Positions 7,507-14,450 of a stretch of DNA of 39,878 nucleotides are shown here, one piece after another; the stretch's first letter is position 1; each line of letters begins with the position of its first letter. The notes beneath the pieces were generated by a model. That model saw only the letters and a list, made by a program, of their open reading frames with translations, ran no database searches and was not told the origin of the DNA. The translations under genes were made by a program, and so were the position numbers. Source of the stretch: Legionella feeleii (GTDB lineage: Bacteria; Pseudomonadota; Gammaproteobacteria; Legionellales; Legionellaceae); contig NZ_LNYB01000026.1 in assembly GCF_001467625.1 (NCBI RefSeq), forward strand, positions 1-39,878, read 5' to 3'.

Positions 7507-7803
7507 TATCTCCCTTAAAACATTGATTTCCTTATTCGCTACGTAGTCAGAAATTATCCTAATTTCGTTAATTAATCTTAAATGAGTATATAACTGGATT
7601 AACTTAGATAAATTAACGTCATTAATTAACTAATAGAGAGCGATTCTATTTAGGTAATGTAGAAAATCAATAAGAGTTAACAAACCCCCCGTTTTATTAA
7701 CCTGAAAATTTAAATCCCTCAGTCTCTTCCTTAATGATTCACGCCATAATCTAAAATCAAAGAGACTTCCGGTAATAGTACCAACGGTTTTTATAATGAG
7801 AGA
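7507..7803. other. gene-free AT-rich stretch with TATAAT
   Basis: No open frame or repeat of note. A perfect TATAAT at 7792-7797 with a poor -35 (TTCCGG at 7767) could start the structured transcript that follows. This is roughly where base composition changes from the AT-rich accessory DNA to the chromosomal average. Confidence 0.4.
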
Positions 7804-8058
7804 TCAATTCGATATTGACTCCCGCAGTGAGCCCCTGAAAACACTTACATTTTCCAGTTGCAACTCACTGCGGAATAAAATAAGATTGAAGCGCGTTTGT
7901 AGTTTTTAAATGCACTAAAAGCGCTGATAGGAGGGATTGCAGTCCCCCGCTACCAGCTAACCACAATCTACTTGCTAGGAGTAAATCATGGCTGACGTCA
8001 TGTTATTTCATTTGTATTCCTTTTTTCAACGTTTCCTTCGTAAGAAACGGCCTTTTTT
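7804..8058 (+). ncRNA. candidate structured small RNA
   Basis: A promoter-like TATAAT at 7792 is followed by a run of hairpins. CCGCAGTGAG at 7822-7831 pairs perfectly with CTCACTGCGG at 7864-7873, and an inner helix is possible between TGAAAA and TTTTCCA. Next come an AGCGC/GCGCT helix, a GGGAT/GTCCC helix and finally a terminator hairpin with a T-run at 8030-8058. Purine-rich AGGAG elements in possible loops resemble CsrA-binding sites. It does not match 6S, tmRNA, SRP or RNase P RNA as I know them. A 29-codon ORF (7988-8077) runs across the terminator and may be chance. Confidence 0.35.
8030..8058 (+). terminator. intrinsic terminator of the candidate small RNA
   Basis: CGTTTC and GAAACG bracket a short loop (8030-8049), and GCC then TTTTTT follows at 8053-8058. 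A second C-run and T-run (8059-8070) come just after. Confidence 0.5.
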
Positions 8059-8147
8059 CCCCCTTTTTTCGACGTGACCCTTGGGTTTTGTTAGCTATTT
8101 GCGCAAGTAAATCGCTAAACGAACACTAATGTTTCCAATACTCACTG

Positions 8148-8188
8148 CACGGGTAGGAACAGTCACGTCTCTTGCCCGTGTTCTTTTT
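8148..8188 (+). terminator. intrinsic terminator
   Basis: CACGGGTA at 8148-8155 pairs with TGCCCGTG at 8173-8180 (one wobble) and is followed by TTCTTTTT at 8181-8188. It would stop transcripts entering from the small-RNA region before the HTH gene. Confidence 0.55.
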
Positions 8189-8194
8189 AATGTA

Positions 8195-8237
8195 GGTCGG
8201 GTATTGACCCGACGAGCTGTTGGGCGAGGCGCCCAAC
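8195..8237. repeat. two adjacent GC-rich hairpins, REP-like
   Basis: GTCGGGT-ATTG-ACCCGAC (8196-8213) and GTTGGGCG-AGG-CGCCCAAC (8219-8237) stand 5 bases apart, just before the HTH gene. Paired GC-rich palindromes preceded by GTAGG are typical of REP/BIME elements in gammaproteobacteria, but they could also be a leader structure of the HTH mRNA. Confidence 0.5.
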
Positions 8238-8253
8238 CTGCGTGGAGAAAAAC

Positions 8254-8646
8254 ATGGAACCTAAGAGGATTAACAAACAAGATTTTATTCATTACTATAC
8301 AGCGAAACAAAACCAGTTTTTTAAAGCCTTTGCGAGAGATTACTTAAATTATTTGGGTAATCCCAATCCTACCAACAAGCAGCTTGCTGAAGTACAAACC
8401 TTGTTGTCACTGGCGTGGGTGCAGCGGCCGCTTTGTATCGATGGGCGTTTAACCAAACGTGAGCAGCAGTGTTTGTATTTATCGTCTCTGGGGAAAAGTA
8501 TTAAAGAGATTGCCACCTTTTTTGCCTTGTCGGAACGGCAGGTGGTGTGGCATCGCAATAACATTTTTCAAAAACTGGCGTGTAAAAACATTGCGGAAGC
8601 GATAGCTAAAGGTATACGTTATGGGGAAATCGGATCGCCTGCTTAA
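8254..8646 (+). CDS. LuxR-type helix-turn-helix regulator
   Basis: 130 aa from the ATG at 8254, which has GGAG 8 bases upstream; the in-frame GTG at 8242 is less likely. The C-terminal half is a GerE/LuxR DNA-binding domain: LTKREQQCLYLSSLGKSIKEIATFFALSERQVVWHRNNIFQKLACKN. The N-terminal 60 residues are not a receiver or autoinducer domain that I recognise. The next gene encodes a lone receiver domain, so the two could act as a split response regulator. The targets are unknown. Confidence 0.85.
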   Translation: MEPKRINKQDFIHYYTAKQNQFFKAFARDYLNYLGNPNPTNKQLAEVQTLLSLAWVQRPLCIDGRLTKREQQCLYLSSLGKSIKEIATFFALSERQVVWHRNNIFQKLACKNIAEAIAKGIRYGEIGSPA

Positions 8647-8650
8647 GGCC

Positions 8651-8675
8651 GGTGGTAAACCAGTGGTTTGCCGCC
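8651..8675 (+). other. 11-bp stem hairpin between HTH and receiver genes
   Basis: GGTGGTAAACC, loop AGT, GGTTTGCCGCC: all 11 pairs form, two of them G-U. It starts 5 bases after the HTH stop codon. No T-run follows, so it may stabilise or attenuate rather than terminate the mRNA. Confidence 0.5.
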
Positions 8676-8774
8676 TCGCGGAAAGGAGGCACGGGAGAAT
8701 AAGAGGACGGCGTGAGGAAGCGCTGTAACCGGATTAAATGACCGCTTTTACAACAGATTATGAAAAGGACAATC

Positions 8775-9137
8775 ATGACACAATTATTAATCATTGAAGA
8801 CAATTTCATTTGCCAACAAATCTATCGTTCATTATTGAGCGACGACTATCAATTAACGTTGGCAGAAACAGCACAGCAAGCATTGGAAACACTGACCAAC
8901 CAATTCTTTAATTGCATCCTTCTGGATTTGGGATTACCGGATCAGCGAGGGGAGGAAATCCTGCCATTGATTCGTGCGAATCCCTTGCATAAGGATACCA
9001 CGATCATTGTCATTTCAGCCCATGTCGATGAATCCCTGGGGCAACAGTGTTTGGCTTTGGGAGCGAACCATATCTACATCAAGCCAATTTTGCCAACGAT
9101 GCTGCGACAAGTCGTGGAAAATGCGATGGTTCATTAG
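8775..9137 (+). CDS. stand-alone response-regulator receiver protein
   Basis: 120 aa, a single CheY-like receiver with no output domain. The acidic pocket is E8-D9, the phospho-acceptor D51 lies in LLDLGLPDQRG, the switch Ser is S81 and the conserved Lys is K103 in IKP. The start at 8775 is chosen because AAGGA lies 6 bases upstream and the product begins MTQLLIIEDN; the ATG at 8760 has no ribosome site. It follows the LuxR-type gene in the same direction. No histidine kinase is present in the window, so the phosphodonor is unknown. Confidence 0.92.
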   Translation: MTQLLIIEDNFICQQIYRSLLSDDYQLTLAETAQQALETLTNQFFNCILLDLGLPDQRGEEILPLIRANPLHKDTTIIVISAHVDESLGQQCLALGANHIYIKPILPTMLRQVVENAMVH

Positions 9138-9154
9138 AATTTGAAAATGGAAAA

Positions 9155-9178
9155 CCCGGTTGCGCGCAACCGGGCTAC
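9155..9178 (-). terminator. 20-bp GC palindrome, REP-like terminator between convergent genes
   Basis: CCCGGTTGCG and CGCAACCGGG (9155-9174) form a perfect palindrome. On the minus strand it reads GTAGCCCGG...CCGGGTTTT, both a common REP layout and an intrinsic terminator for the gene ending at 9187. It separates two convergent genes. Confidence 0.65.
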
Positions 9179-9186
9179 AATAGATG

Positions 9187-10134
9187 TTAGATGTGATTGC
9201 GTAGCATTAACTCTTCAGGATAAGGCGACAAATAGCTCTGCATTTCCAGGTAGGGTTGTGGATGGTGGCTTAGATGGTGTTTTAATAACGTGATGGGCAC
9301 AATTAACGGCAAAAGCCCGCGTTGATAATTGCTAATCGTGTTGAGTAATTCTTGTTTATCTTGTGCAATTAGGACCTTTTTGAAATACCCCAAACAGTGT
9401 TGCAGGACATTGGCATGCTTGGCGGGCGTTGCAATAAAACTTAAAATAGCCATTAAACCTTGCAGGTACTCAAGCATTAACGTCGAGCTATTCTCTTTAT
9501 CCAGTGTACCGACCAGGCGCCCAAGTTCCCGGCTTTTATGAGGGTGATGAGCCATTAAGGCTAACTTATGGCGGGTGTGGAAGTTGACGAGTTCTTTCCC
9601 CGTAAAACCATGCTCCATGGTCACTTGCCAATCATGGTAGATAAAAAGCCTTTCGATAAAATTTTCCCGAATCTTCGCATCATTTAATCGCCCTTCTTCT
9701 TCAATGGGCAAACAGGGAAAGGCCTTTTTCAGTACACTGGCATATAACCCTTCGCCCAATAGCGGCGCTTGCTCTTTTCCCCGGTAAATTTTCACCCGCT
9801 TTAAACCGCAGGTTGGCGACTTGCTCTTTAAAATATAACCGCTAATTGGAGTGAGTGTCTTCATCGTCTCATTGGCAAAGTCCAGCATGGGTTGCGTGTA
9901 ATCGCGCTGGTGATTTTTCACTTCGACCAGGCGCGGGGAACCAGAATCGCCAATTAAACGGATAGCCGGCCTGGGTATACCCATGCCGATAGCCACCTCA
10001 GGACAAATAGGTAGAAAATCAACATAATGGGACAGTAGATCACAGATATAATTATCACGCTTGTGTCCCCCATCAAAGCGAACTTTCTCACCAAGAAGAC
10101 AAGAAGAAACCCCAAGCAGAATCCGCTTTTTCAT
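9187..10134 (-). CDS. DUF523-DUF1722 protein (TudS/YbgA-like)
   Basis: 315 aa. The N-terminal 150 residues are a DUF523 domain with the three conserved cysteines at C12 (SSCLLG), C44 (PICPE) and C109 (SPTCG). In the family member TudS, 2-thiouracil desulfidase, such cysteines hold a [4Fe-4S] cluster. The C-terminal half is DUF1722 (HDWQVTMEHGFTGKELVNFHTRHKLALMAHHP...), as in E. coli YbgA. It is divergent from a photolyase gene, an association also known from the E. coli ybgA-phr pair. A role in thiopyrimidine or DNA-damage metabolism is possible; the exact reaction is not shown by sequence. Confidence 0.88.
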   Translation of the reverse strand: MKKRILLGVSSCLLGEKVRFDGGHKRDNYICDLLSHYVDFLPICPEVAIGMGIPRPAIRLIGDSGSPRLVEVKNHQRDYTQPMLDFANETMKTLTPISGYILKSKSPTCGLKRVKIYRGKEQAPLLGEGLYASVLKKAFPCLPIEEEGRLNDAKIRENFIERLFIYHDWQVTMEHGFTGKELVNFHTRHKLALMAHHPHKSRELGRLVGTLDKENSSTLMLEYLQGLMAILSFIATPAKHANVLQHCLGYFKKVLIAQDKQELLNTISNYQRGLLPLIVPITLLKHHLSHHPQPYLEMQSYLSPYPEELMLRNHI

Positions 10135-10216
10135 ATTCTTTCCTATTGCTTATCCCGTTTACAGTATTAACAACTGTGATAATCTGTAACGTTATAAAAT
10201 AATGAAAAGGTTATCA

Positions 10217-11653
10217 ATGTCTGTAGCAATTATTTGGTTTAGACAGGATTTACGTTGTCATGATAATCCCGCCTTTATCGCGGGTTGCAATAATCACCCT
10301 GTCGTCATCCCTCTTTATATTCTGGATGACCAAACCCTCCTCGGCAGCGCTCAAAAATGGTGGCTCCACCATAGTTTGCTGGCCCTGGAAGAAAGCCTGC
10401 AAAAACAGGGCTTACCATTATTGCTTCGTCGTGGCAAAGCAATGGACATACTTTCTCAGCTAAGCCAGGAATTTAAAGTCGATACGGTCTATTGGAACCG
10501 ATGCTATGAACCTTCGGCAATCCAACGTGATAGCCTAATCAAGAAAACGCTCGGCGGGCAAGGCATTAACGTCCTAAGCTCTAATGGCAGCCTGCTCAAT
10601 GAACCCTGGACCATTAAAAACAAAAGCGGAGGGTATTTCAAGGTATTTACGCCGTTCTGGCGGCATTGCCTTACAGAAATGAGTATTCCTGAGCCGATGG
10701 TTAAATATGGCCACCCCTCCGCGCCGCCTCTTTACAGCGAACCCTTGCAAGACTGGAATTTATTACCTGAAAAACCAAACTGGGCAGCAGCTTTTCATAC
10801 CTATTGGCAACCGGGAGAGGATGGTGCGCAAAAACGCCTGGATCGTTTTATCAATAACGCCTTAAACGGTTACCACACATCACGTGATATTCCCGAGCTG
10901 GATAGCACTTCCAGGCTATCACCCCATCTTCATTTTGGTGAAATGAGCCCCTGGCATCTCTGGAGAACATTAAAACAAGCGCAATTTGCGAAGGATATCG
11001 ATTCAGCGTCAATAGAACGTTTTTTAGCAGAACTGGGTTGGCGGGAATTTTCCTATCATTTGCTTTATCATTTTCCAGAACTTCCCCATAGCAATTTTAA
11101 ATCCGAGTTTAACGCCTTTCCCTGGCGACAAGACGACAGTGGGCTACGTTGCTGGCAGCAAGGCATGACTGGATATCCCATTATTGATGCCGGAATGCGT
11201 GAACTATGGCAAACGGGCTATATGCATAATCGTGTCCGTATGATTGTTGCTTCCTTTCTGACGAAAGATTTAATGATTGACTGGCAACAGGGAGCCGCCT
11301 GGTTTTTCGATACCCTGTTGGACGCAGACCTGGCAAATAACTCTGCCAGTTGGCAATGGGTAGCGGGAAGCGGTGCTGATGCGGCGCCCTACTTCCGCAT
11401 TTTTAATCCCATACTCCAAAGTAAAAAATTTGATCCCCAGGGAAACTATATCCGGCAATGGGTGCCAGAGCTTGCAAAAGTCCCAACCGAATGGATCCAT
11501 CAACCCTGGTTAGCACCGCAACCCGTCTCGGGCTTAATTGGCAAGAATTACCCAAAACCAATCGTTGATCATGATCAAGCGAGAGAACAGGCACTCAGTC
11601 TTTATAAAATGCTCCCCAAAAAAGAAACGCAGGTGGGCAATGGATATAAGTAG
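10217..11653 (+). CDS. phrB: deoxyribodipyrimidine photolyase
   Basis: 478 aa from ATG 10217 (AAAGG 7 bases upstream; product begins MSVAIIWFRQDLRCHDN). The N-terminal alpha/beta domain that binds the antenna cofactor spans about 1-130. The FAD domain carries HLHFGEMSPWHLW, ELGWREFSYHLL, TGYPIIDAGMRELWQTGYMHNRVRM and the WQWVAGSGADAAPYFRIFNP signature, with Trp residues for electron transfer. It is a class I CPD photolyase that uses blue light to split pyrimidine dimers. Full length, apparently intact. Divergent from the DUF523-DUF1722 gene. Confidence 0.95.
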   Translation: MSVAIIWFRQDLRCHDNPAFIAGCNNHPVVIPLYILDDQTLLGSAQKWWLHHSLLALEESLQKQGLPLLLRRGKAMDILSQLSQEFKVDTVYWNRCYEPSAIQRDSLIKKTLGGQGINVLSSNGSLLNEPWTIKNKSGGYFKVFTPFWRHCLTEMSIPEPMVKYGHPSAPPLYSEPLQDWNLLPEKPNWAAAFHTYWQPGEDGAQKRLDRFINNALNGYHTSRDIPELDSTSRLSPHLHFGEMSPWHLWRTLKQAQFAKDIDSASIERFLAELGWREFSYHLLYHFPELPHSNFKSEFNAFPWRQDDSGLRCWQQGMTGYPIIDAGMRELWQTGYMHNRVRMIVASFLTKDLMIDWQQGAAWFFDTLLDADLANNSASWQWVAGSGADAAPYFRIFNPILQSKKFDPQGNYIRQWVPELAKVPTEWIHQPWLAPQPVSGLIGKNYPKPIVDHDQAREQALSLYKMLPKKETQVGNGYK

Positions 11654-11715
11654 GCGTGTATTTTTCAGCCAACATCGATTAAAATTTGCTACCCTCAACA
11701 GCCTGTAGATAACCG

Positions 11716-12327
11716 TTGATTATTACCGAACAACTGGAAGATGAGATCTGTACCCAGGGCTTCCATATTATTGATAATTTTCTTCCTCTCGAGGATTATC
11801 AAGCGCTGCGTGCAATTGCTGACGAGATGCACACGAAGGGTCAATTCAAAAGTGCGAAAATAGGCCGTCAATTGGGAGCTGGCCATCACAGCGCCATTCG
11901 TAACGACCAAATCTGCTGGTTAGACGAAGAGTCTGCCAATCAATCCATCAAGGCCTATTTCCATAAAATTAACCTGCTGGCAGACAGGCTGAACCAAACG
12001 TTATTTCTGGGCCTGGTCGATTTTGAAACCCATTTTGCTATTTACCAACCGGGGGCTTTCTATAAAAAACACGTTGATCAATTCGCGACAACCAAAGAGC
12101 GGCGAATTTCTTGTGTTTATTATCTTAATACTGACTGGCAAGAGTCCTTTGCGGGAGAATTAAAACTTTATGGGCTGGACGATCAACTCATCACGTCCGT
12201 TCTTCCTTGTGGGAACCGGTTTGTCTGTTTTAACAGTGAGCTCCCCCATGAGGTTTGCCCTACCAGACAAACCCGCTATAGCATAACCGGTTGGATGAAG
12301 ACACGGTCCATGGCATTAGTCACTTAA
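11716..12327 (+). CDS. 2OG-Fe(II) oxygenase (prolyl-hydroxylase-like)
   Basis: 203 aa from a TTG start. The double-stranded beta-helix motifs are complete: H119 and D121 in KKHVDQF, H178 in ELPHEV, and R187 in RYSITGW to hold 2-oxoglutarate. It resembles SM-20/EGLN-type prolyl hydroxylases. The N-terminal QLEDEICTQGFHIIDNFLP is the usual family beginning, which supports the TTG start although no strong ribosome site is seen. It lies 62 bp after phrB. Substrate unknown. Confidence 0.88.
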   Translation: MIITEQLEDEICTQGFHIIDNFLPLEDYQALRAIADEMHTKGQFKSAKIGRQLGAGHHSAIRNDQICWLDEESANQSIKAYFHKINLLADRLNQTLFLGLVDFETHFAIYQPGAFYKKHVDQFATTKERRISCVYYLNTDWQESFAGELKLYGLDDQLITSVLPCGNRFVCFNSELPHEVCPTRQTRYSITGWMKTRSMALVT

Positions 12328-12361
12328 TGACTCCATGCCGGTACGGGACAAAATAGAAAAT

Positions 12362-12394
12362 GCCGTCTTTGCAAGCGTTAGCGAAGCAATCCAG
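12362..12394. repeat. fragment of a dispersed intergenic repeat
   Basis: GTCTTTGCAAGCGTTAGCGA followed by AGCAATCCAG resembles the very common bacterial intergenic repeat built on GTCATTGCGAGCG and GAAGCAATCCAG. Only one arm is present here, with several changes, so it looks like an old copy. Confidence 0.5.
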
Positions 12395-12459
12395 ATCGCG
12401 CGTTAAACACAATCCGTAAGGAAATTACCCCCCTGATTATTCATAACCTACTTCTTGTG

Positions 12460-12465
12460 TATAAT
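12460..12465 (+). promoter_or_regulatory. -10 box of the ABC exporter operon
   Basis: A perfect TATAAT stands 25 bases before the ATG at 12491. The -35 is weak (TTATTC at 12437, 17-bp spacing). Confidence 0.45.
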
Positions 12466-12490
12466 AGAGATTTGCTTGCCAAAGATTCTC

Positions 12491-13405
12491 ATGTACGCCT
12501 TAGAAATTAACCAGCTGCGTAAAACGTATGCGAATGGTGTGGAAGCCTTAAAAGGCATTGATTTAAGAGTCAAGGCCGGTGATTTTTTTGCTTTGCTGGG
12601 TGCTAATGGTGCAGGAAAATCGACCACCATCGGTTTAATCACCACCTTACTGACAAAAACCTCCGGCAGTATCCATATCTATGGTCATGATCTGGATGAA
12701 AAACCCGAGTTGGCTAAATCCTGCCTGGGATTAGTCCCCCAGGAATTTAACCTGAATATTTTTGAAACCTGCGAGCAGATCTTAATCAGTCAAGCCGGCT
12801 ACTATGGAATAACACGCGCAAAGGCGAAACCCCATGCCCAAACTTTATTGAAACAACTTGGACTATGGGATAAAAGAAACTCGATTGTGCGCCACTTATC
12901 CGGTGGAATGAAACGCCGGCTCATGATTGCCCGTGCCTTGATTCATCAGCCCAAGGTTTTAATTCTTGATGAGCCTACTGCAGGCGTGGATATAGAAATT
13001 CGTCGTAGTATGTGGGAATTTTTAACTCACACCAATAAACAGGGAACAACGATTATTCTCACGACTCATTATCTCGAAGAGGCCGAGCAACTTTGTAAAC
13101 ATATCGCCATTATTGACCAGGGCAGCATTGTTGAAAACACGTCGATGAATGCCCTCTTAAAAACGTTAAGGCATCAAACCTTTGTATTCAATACAGAAAA
13201 CCCCATCGATGAGTTACCGGTGATAGAACCTTTCGTGACAACCCTGGTTGATAACTATACCTTTGAATTGCGTGTCGATAATAATTGGTCACTGAATGAT
13301 GTTTTTTCGGTATTAACGCAAAACGGTCTTCGCATTCATAGTATGCGCAATAAAACCAACCGCTTGGAAGAGCTTTTTCTGGATCTTATTAACCATGGCC
13401 ATTAA
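12491..13405 (+). CDS. yadG: ABC-2 type exporter ATPase (YadG-like)
   Basis: 304 aa from ATG 12491; the longer frame from 12455 would start upstream of the predicted promoter. Walker A is GANGAGKST at residues 37-45, the signature is LSGGMKRRLMIARAL, and Walker B is VLILDEPTAGVDIE followed by the H-loop TTHYLEEAE. The C-terminal 75 residues form the extra domain usual in ABC-2 exporter ATPases. It overlaps the permease gene by 11 bp, so the two are translationally coupled. This is the YadGH pair, an exporter of unknown substrate found in many gammaproteobacteria. Confidence 0.9.
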   Translation: MYALEINQLRKTYANGVEALKGIDLRVKAGDFFALLGANGAGKSTTIGLITTLLTKTSGSIHIYGHDLDEKPELAKSCLGLVPQEFNLNIFETCEQILISQAGYYGITRAKAKPHAQTLLKQLGLWDKRNSIVRHLSGGMKRRLMIARALIHQPKVLILDEPTAGVDIEIRRSMWEFLTHTNKQGTTIILTTHYLEEAEQLCKHIAIIDQGSIVENTSMNALLKTLRHQTFVFNTENPIDELPVIEPFVTTLVDNYTFELRVDNNWSLNDVFSVLTQNGLRIHSMRNKTNRLEELFLDLINHGH

Positions 13406-14168
13406 ACAACAAACGATTGCTCTTTATACGCTGGTAAGGCGGGAACTGGTCAGGATGTTCCGTATCGCCTCGCAGGTATTTTTACCCCCGGTCATCACTA
13501 CCGCGTTATATTTTATGATTTTCGGCAGTTTAATGGGTGAACGGATTGGTCCCATTCAAGGGGCCAGTTATCCTGAGTTTATTGCACCCGGTTTGATCAT
13601 GATGTCCGTTATTACCAATGCATATAGTAACGTTTCTACCTCGCTCTTCAATGTGCGCTTTCAAAGGAGTATTGAAGAAATGTTAGTCAGCCCCATGCAC
13701 AACGGTATTATTCTGCTGGGTTATATCCTGGGTGGCGTATTGCGGGGGCTAATTGTTGCGCTCCTGGTTTTTCTTGTTTCCTGTTTTTTTGTCGATCTGG
13801 ATTTCCACAGTTTGCCGCTGACACTTTTTATTGTTCTTCTAGCCTCGGCCCTGTTTTCCCTGGCTGGATTTACCAATGCCATGATCGCCCGCAATTTCGA
13901 TGATGTGATGCTCATCCCTACTTTCGTACTGACACCCTTGATTTATTTGGGTGGTGTTTTTTACGCGACCAGTATGCTTCCGCCTTTTTGGGAAAAGCTC
14001 TCTCACCTGAACCCGATCTTATACATCGTTAACGCCTTACGTTATGCAATGATTGGTCAGCAAGAAGTTAATATCTGGTTTGCAATCCTTATCATTTGTT
14101 TCATGGTAATCCTTCTAAGTGCACTCAATATGGTCTTGTTGAGGAAAGGGGTAGGGTTACGCGATTAG
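13395..14168 (+). CDS. yadH: ABC-2 type exporter permease (YadH-like)
   Basis: 257 aa with six predicted membrane segments. The ABC-2 family region includes MIFGSLMGERIGPIQGASYPEFIAPGLIMMSVITNAYSN and PTFVLTPLIYLGGVFYATSMLPP, the conserved Pro/Gly signature before the last helices. It partners with the ATPase encoded just upstream in an inner-membrane exporter. Full length compared with YadH. Confidence 0.9.
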   Translation: MAIKQQTIALYTLVRRELVRMFRIASQVFLPPVITTALYFMIFGSLMGERIGPIQGASYPEFIAPGLIMMSVITNAYSNVSTSLFNVRFQRSIEEMLVSPMHNGIILLGYILGGVLRGLIVALLVFLVSCFFVDLDFHSLPLTLFIVLLASALFSLAGFTNAMIARNFDDVMLIPTFVLTPLIYLGGVFYATSMLPPFWEKLSHLNPILYIVNALRYAMIGQQEVNIWFAILIICFMVILLSALNMVLLRKGVGLRD

Positions 14169-14294
14169 CCATGGCATGTTTTGGCAATGAATAAAGACGA
14201 CTCTCTAAAAAGAGAACGCAGTCTCTATACCCTGCAGAAAGAAGTCTGGACTCACGAAAAACACCCTCCCCTTTACACTAATTTGCTCTAAAAA

Positions 14295-14309
14295 TGCACT
14301 TGAAGTGCA
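14295..14309. promoter_or_regulatory. 15-bp palindrome upstream of the cellulase gene
   Basis: TGCACTT-G-AAGTGCA is a perfect odd palindrome about 140 bp before the cellulase start, close to AT-rich sequence that could hold a promoter. It may be a regulator site. The rest of 14169-14450 shows only short AT-rich sequence and a TCTCT/AGAGA mini-hairpin after yadH. Confidence 0.35.
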
Positions 14310-14450
14310 ATTTATGTTATATTTTACTCCTTTGATGGTTAAAAAAAGTCCAATTGATAGAGGTTCTTCTCGGCACAATAAATTGCTTATCAGCGCGTTA
14401 TTAGCCCAATCGACCGATTAAATCCTATCCATTAACGTTGAGGAAAAAGA

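Noticed and set aside
7988-8077. 29-codon Phe-rich ORF with a GGAG ribosome site
   Set aside because: Its Phe codons come mostly from T-runs of a terminator and the ORF runs past the terminator; a Phe attenuator is unlikely because no phe gene follows. Kept only as a remark under the small-RNA candidate.
8095-8347. Open frames on both strands over the hairpin region
   Set aside because: They cross GC-rich hairpins and a terminator, have no ribosome site and no recognisable protein character.
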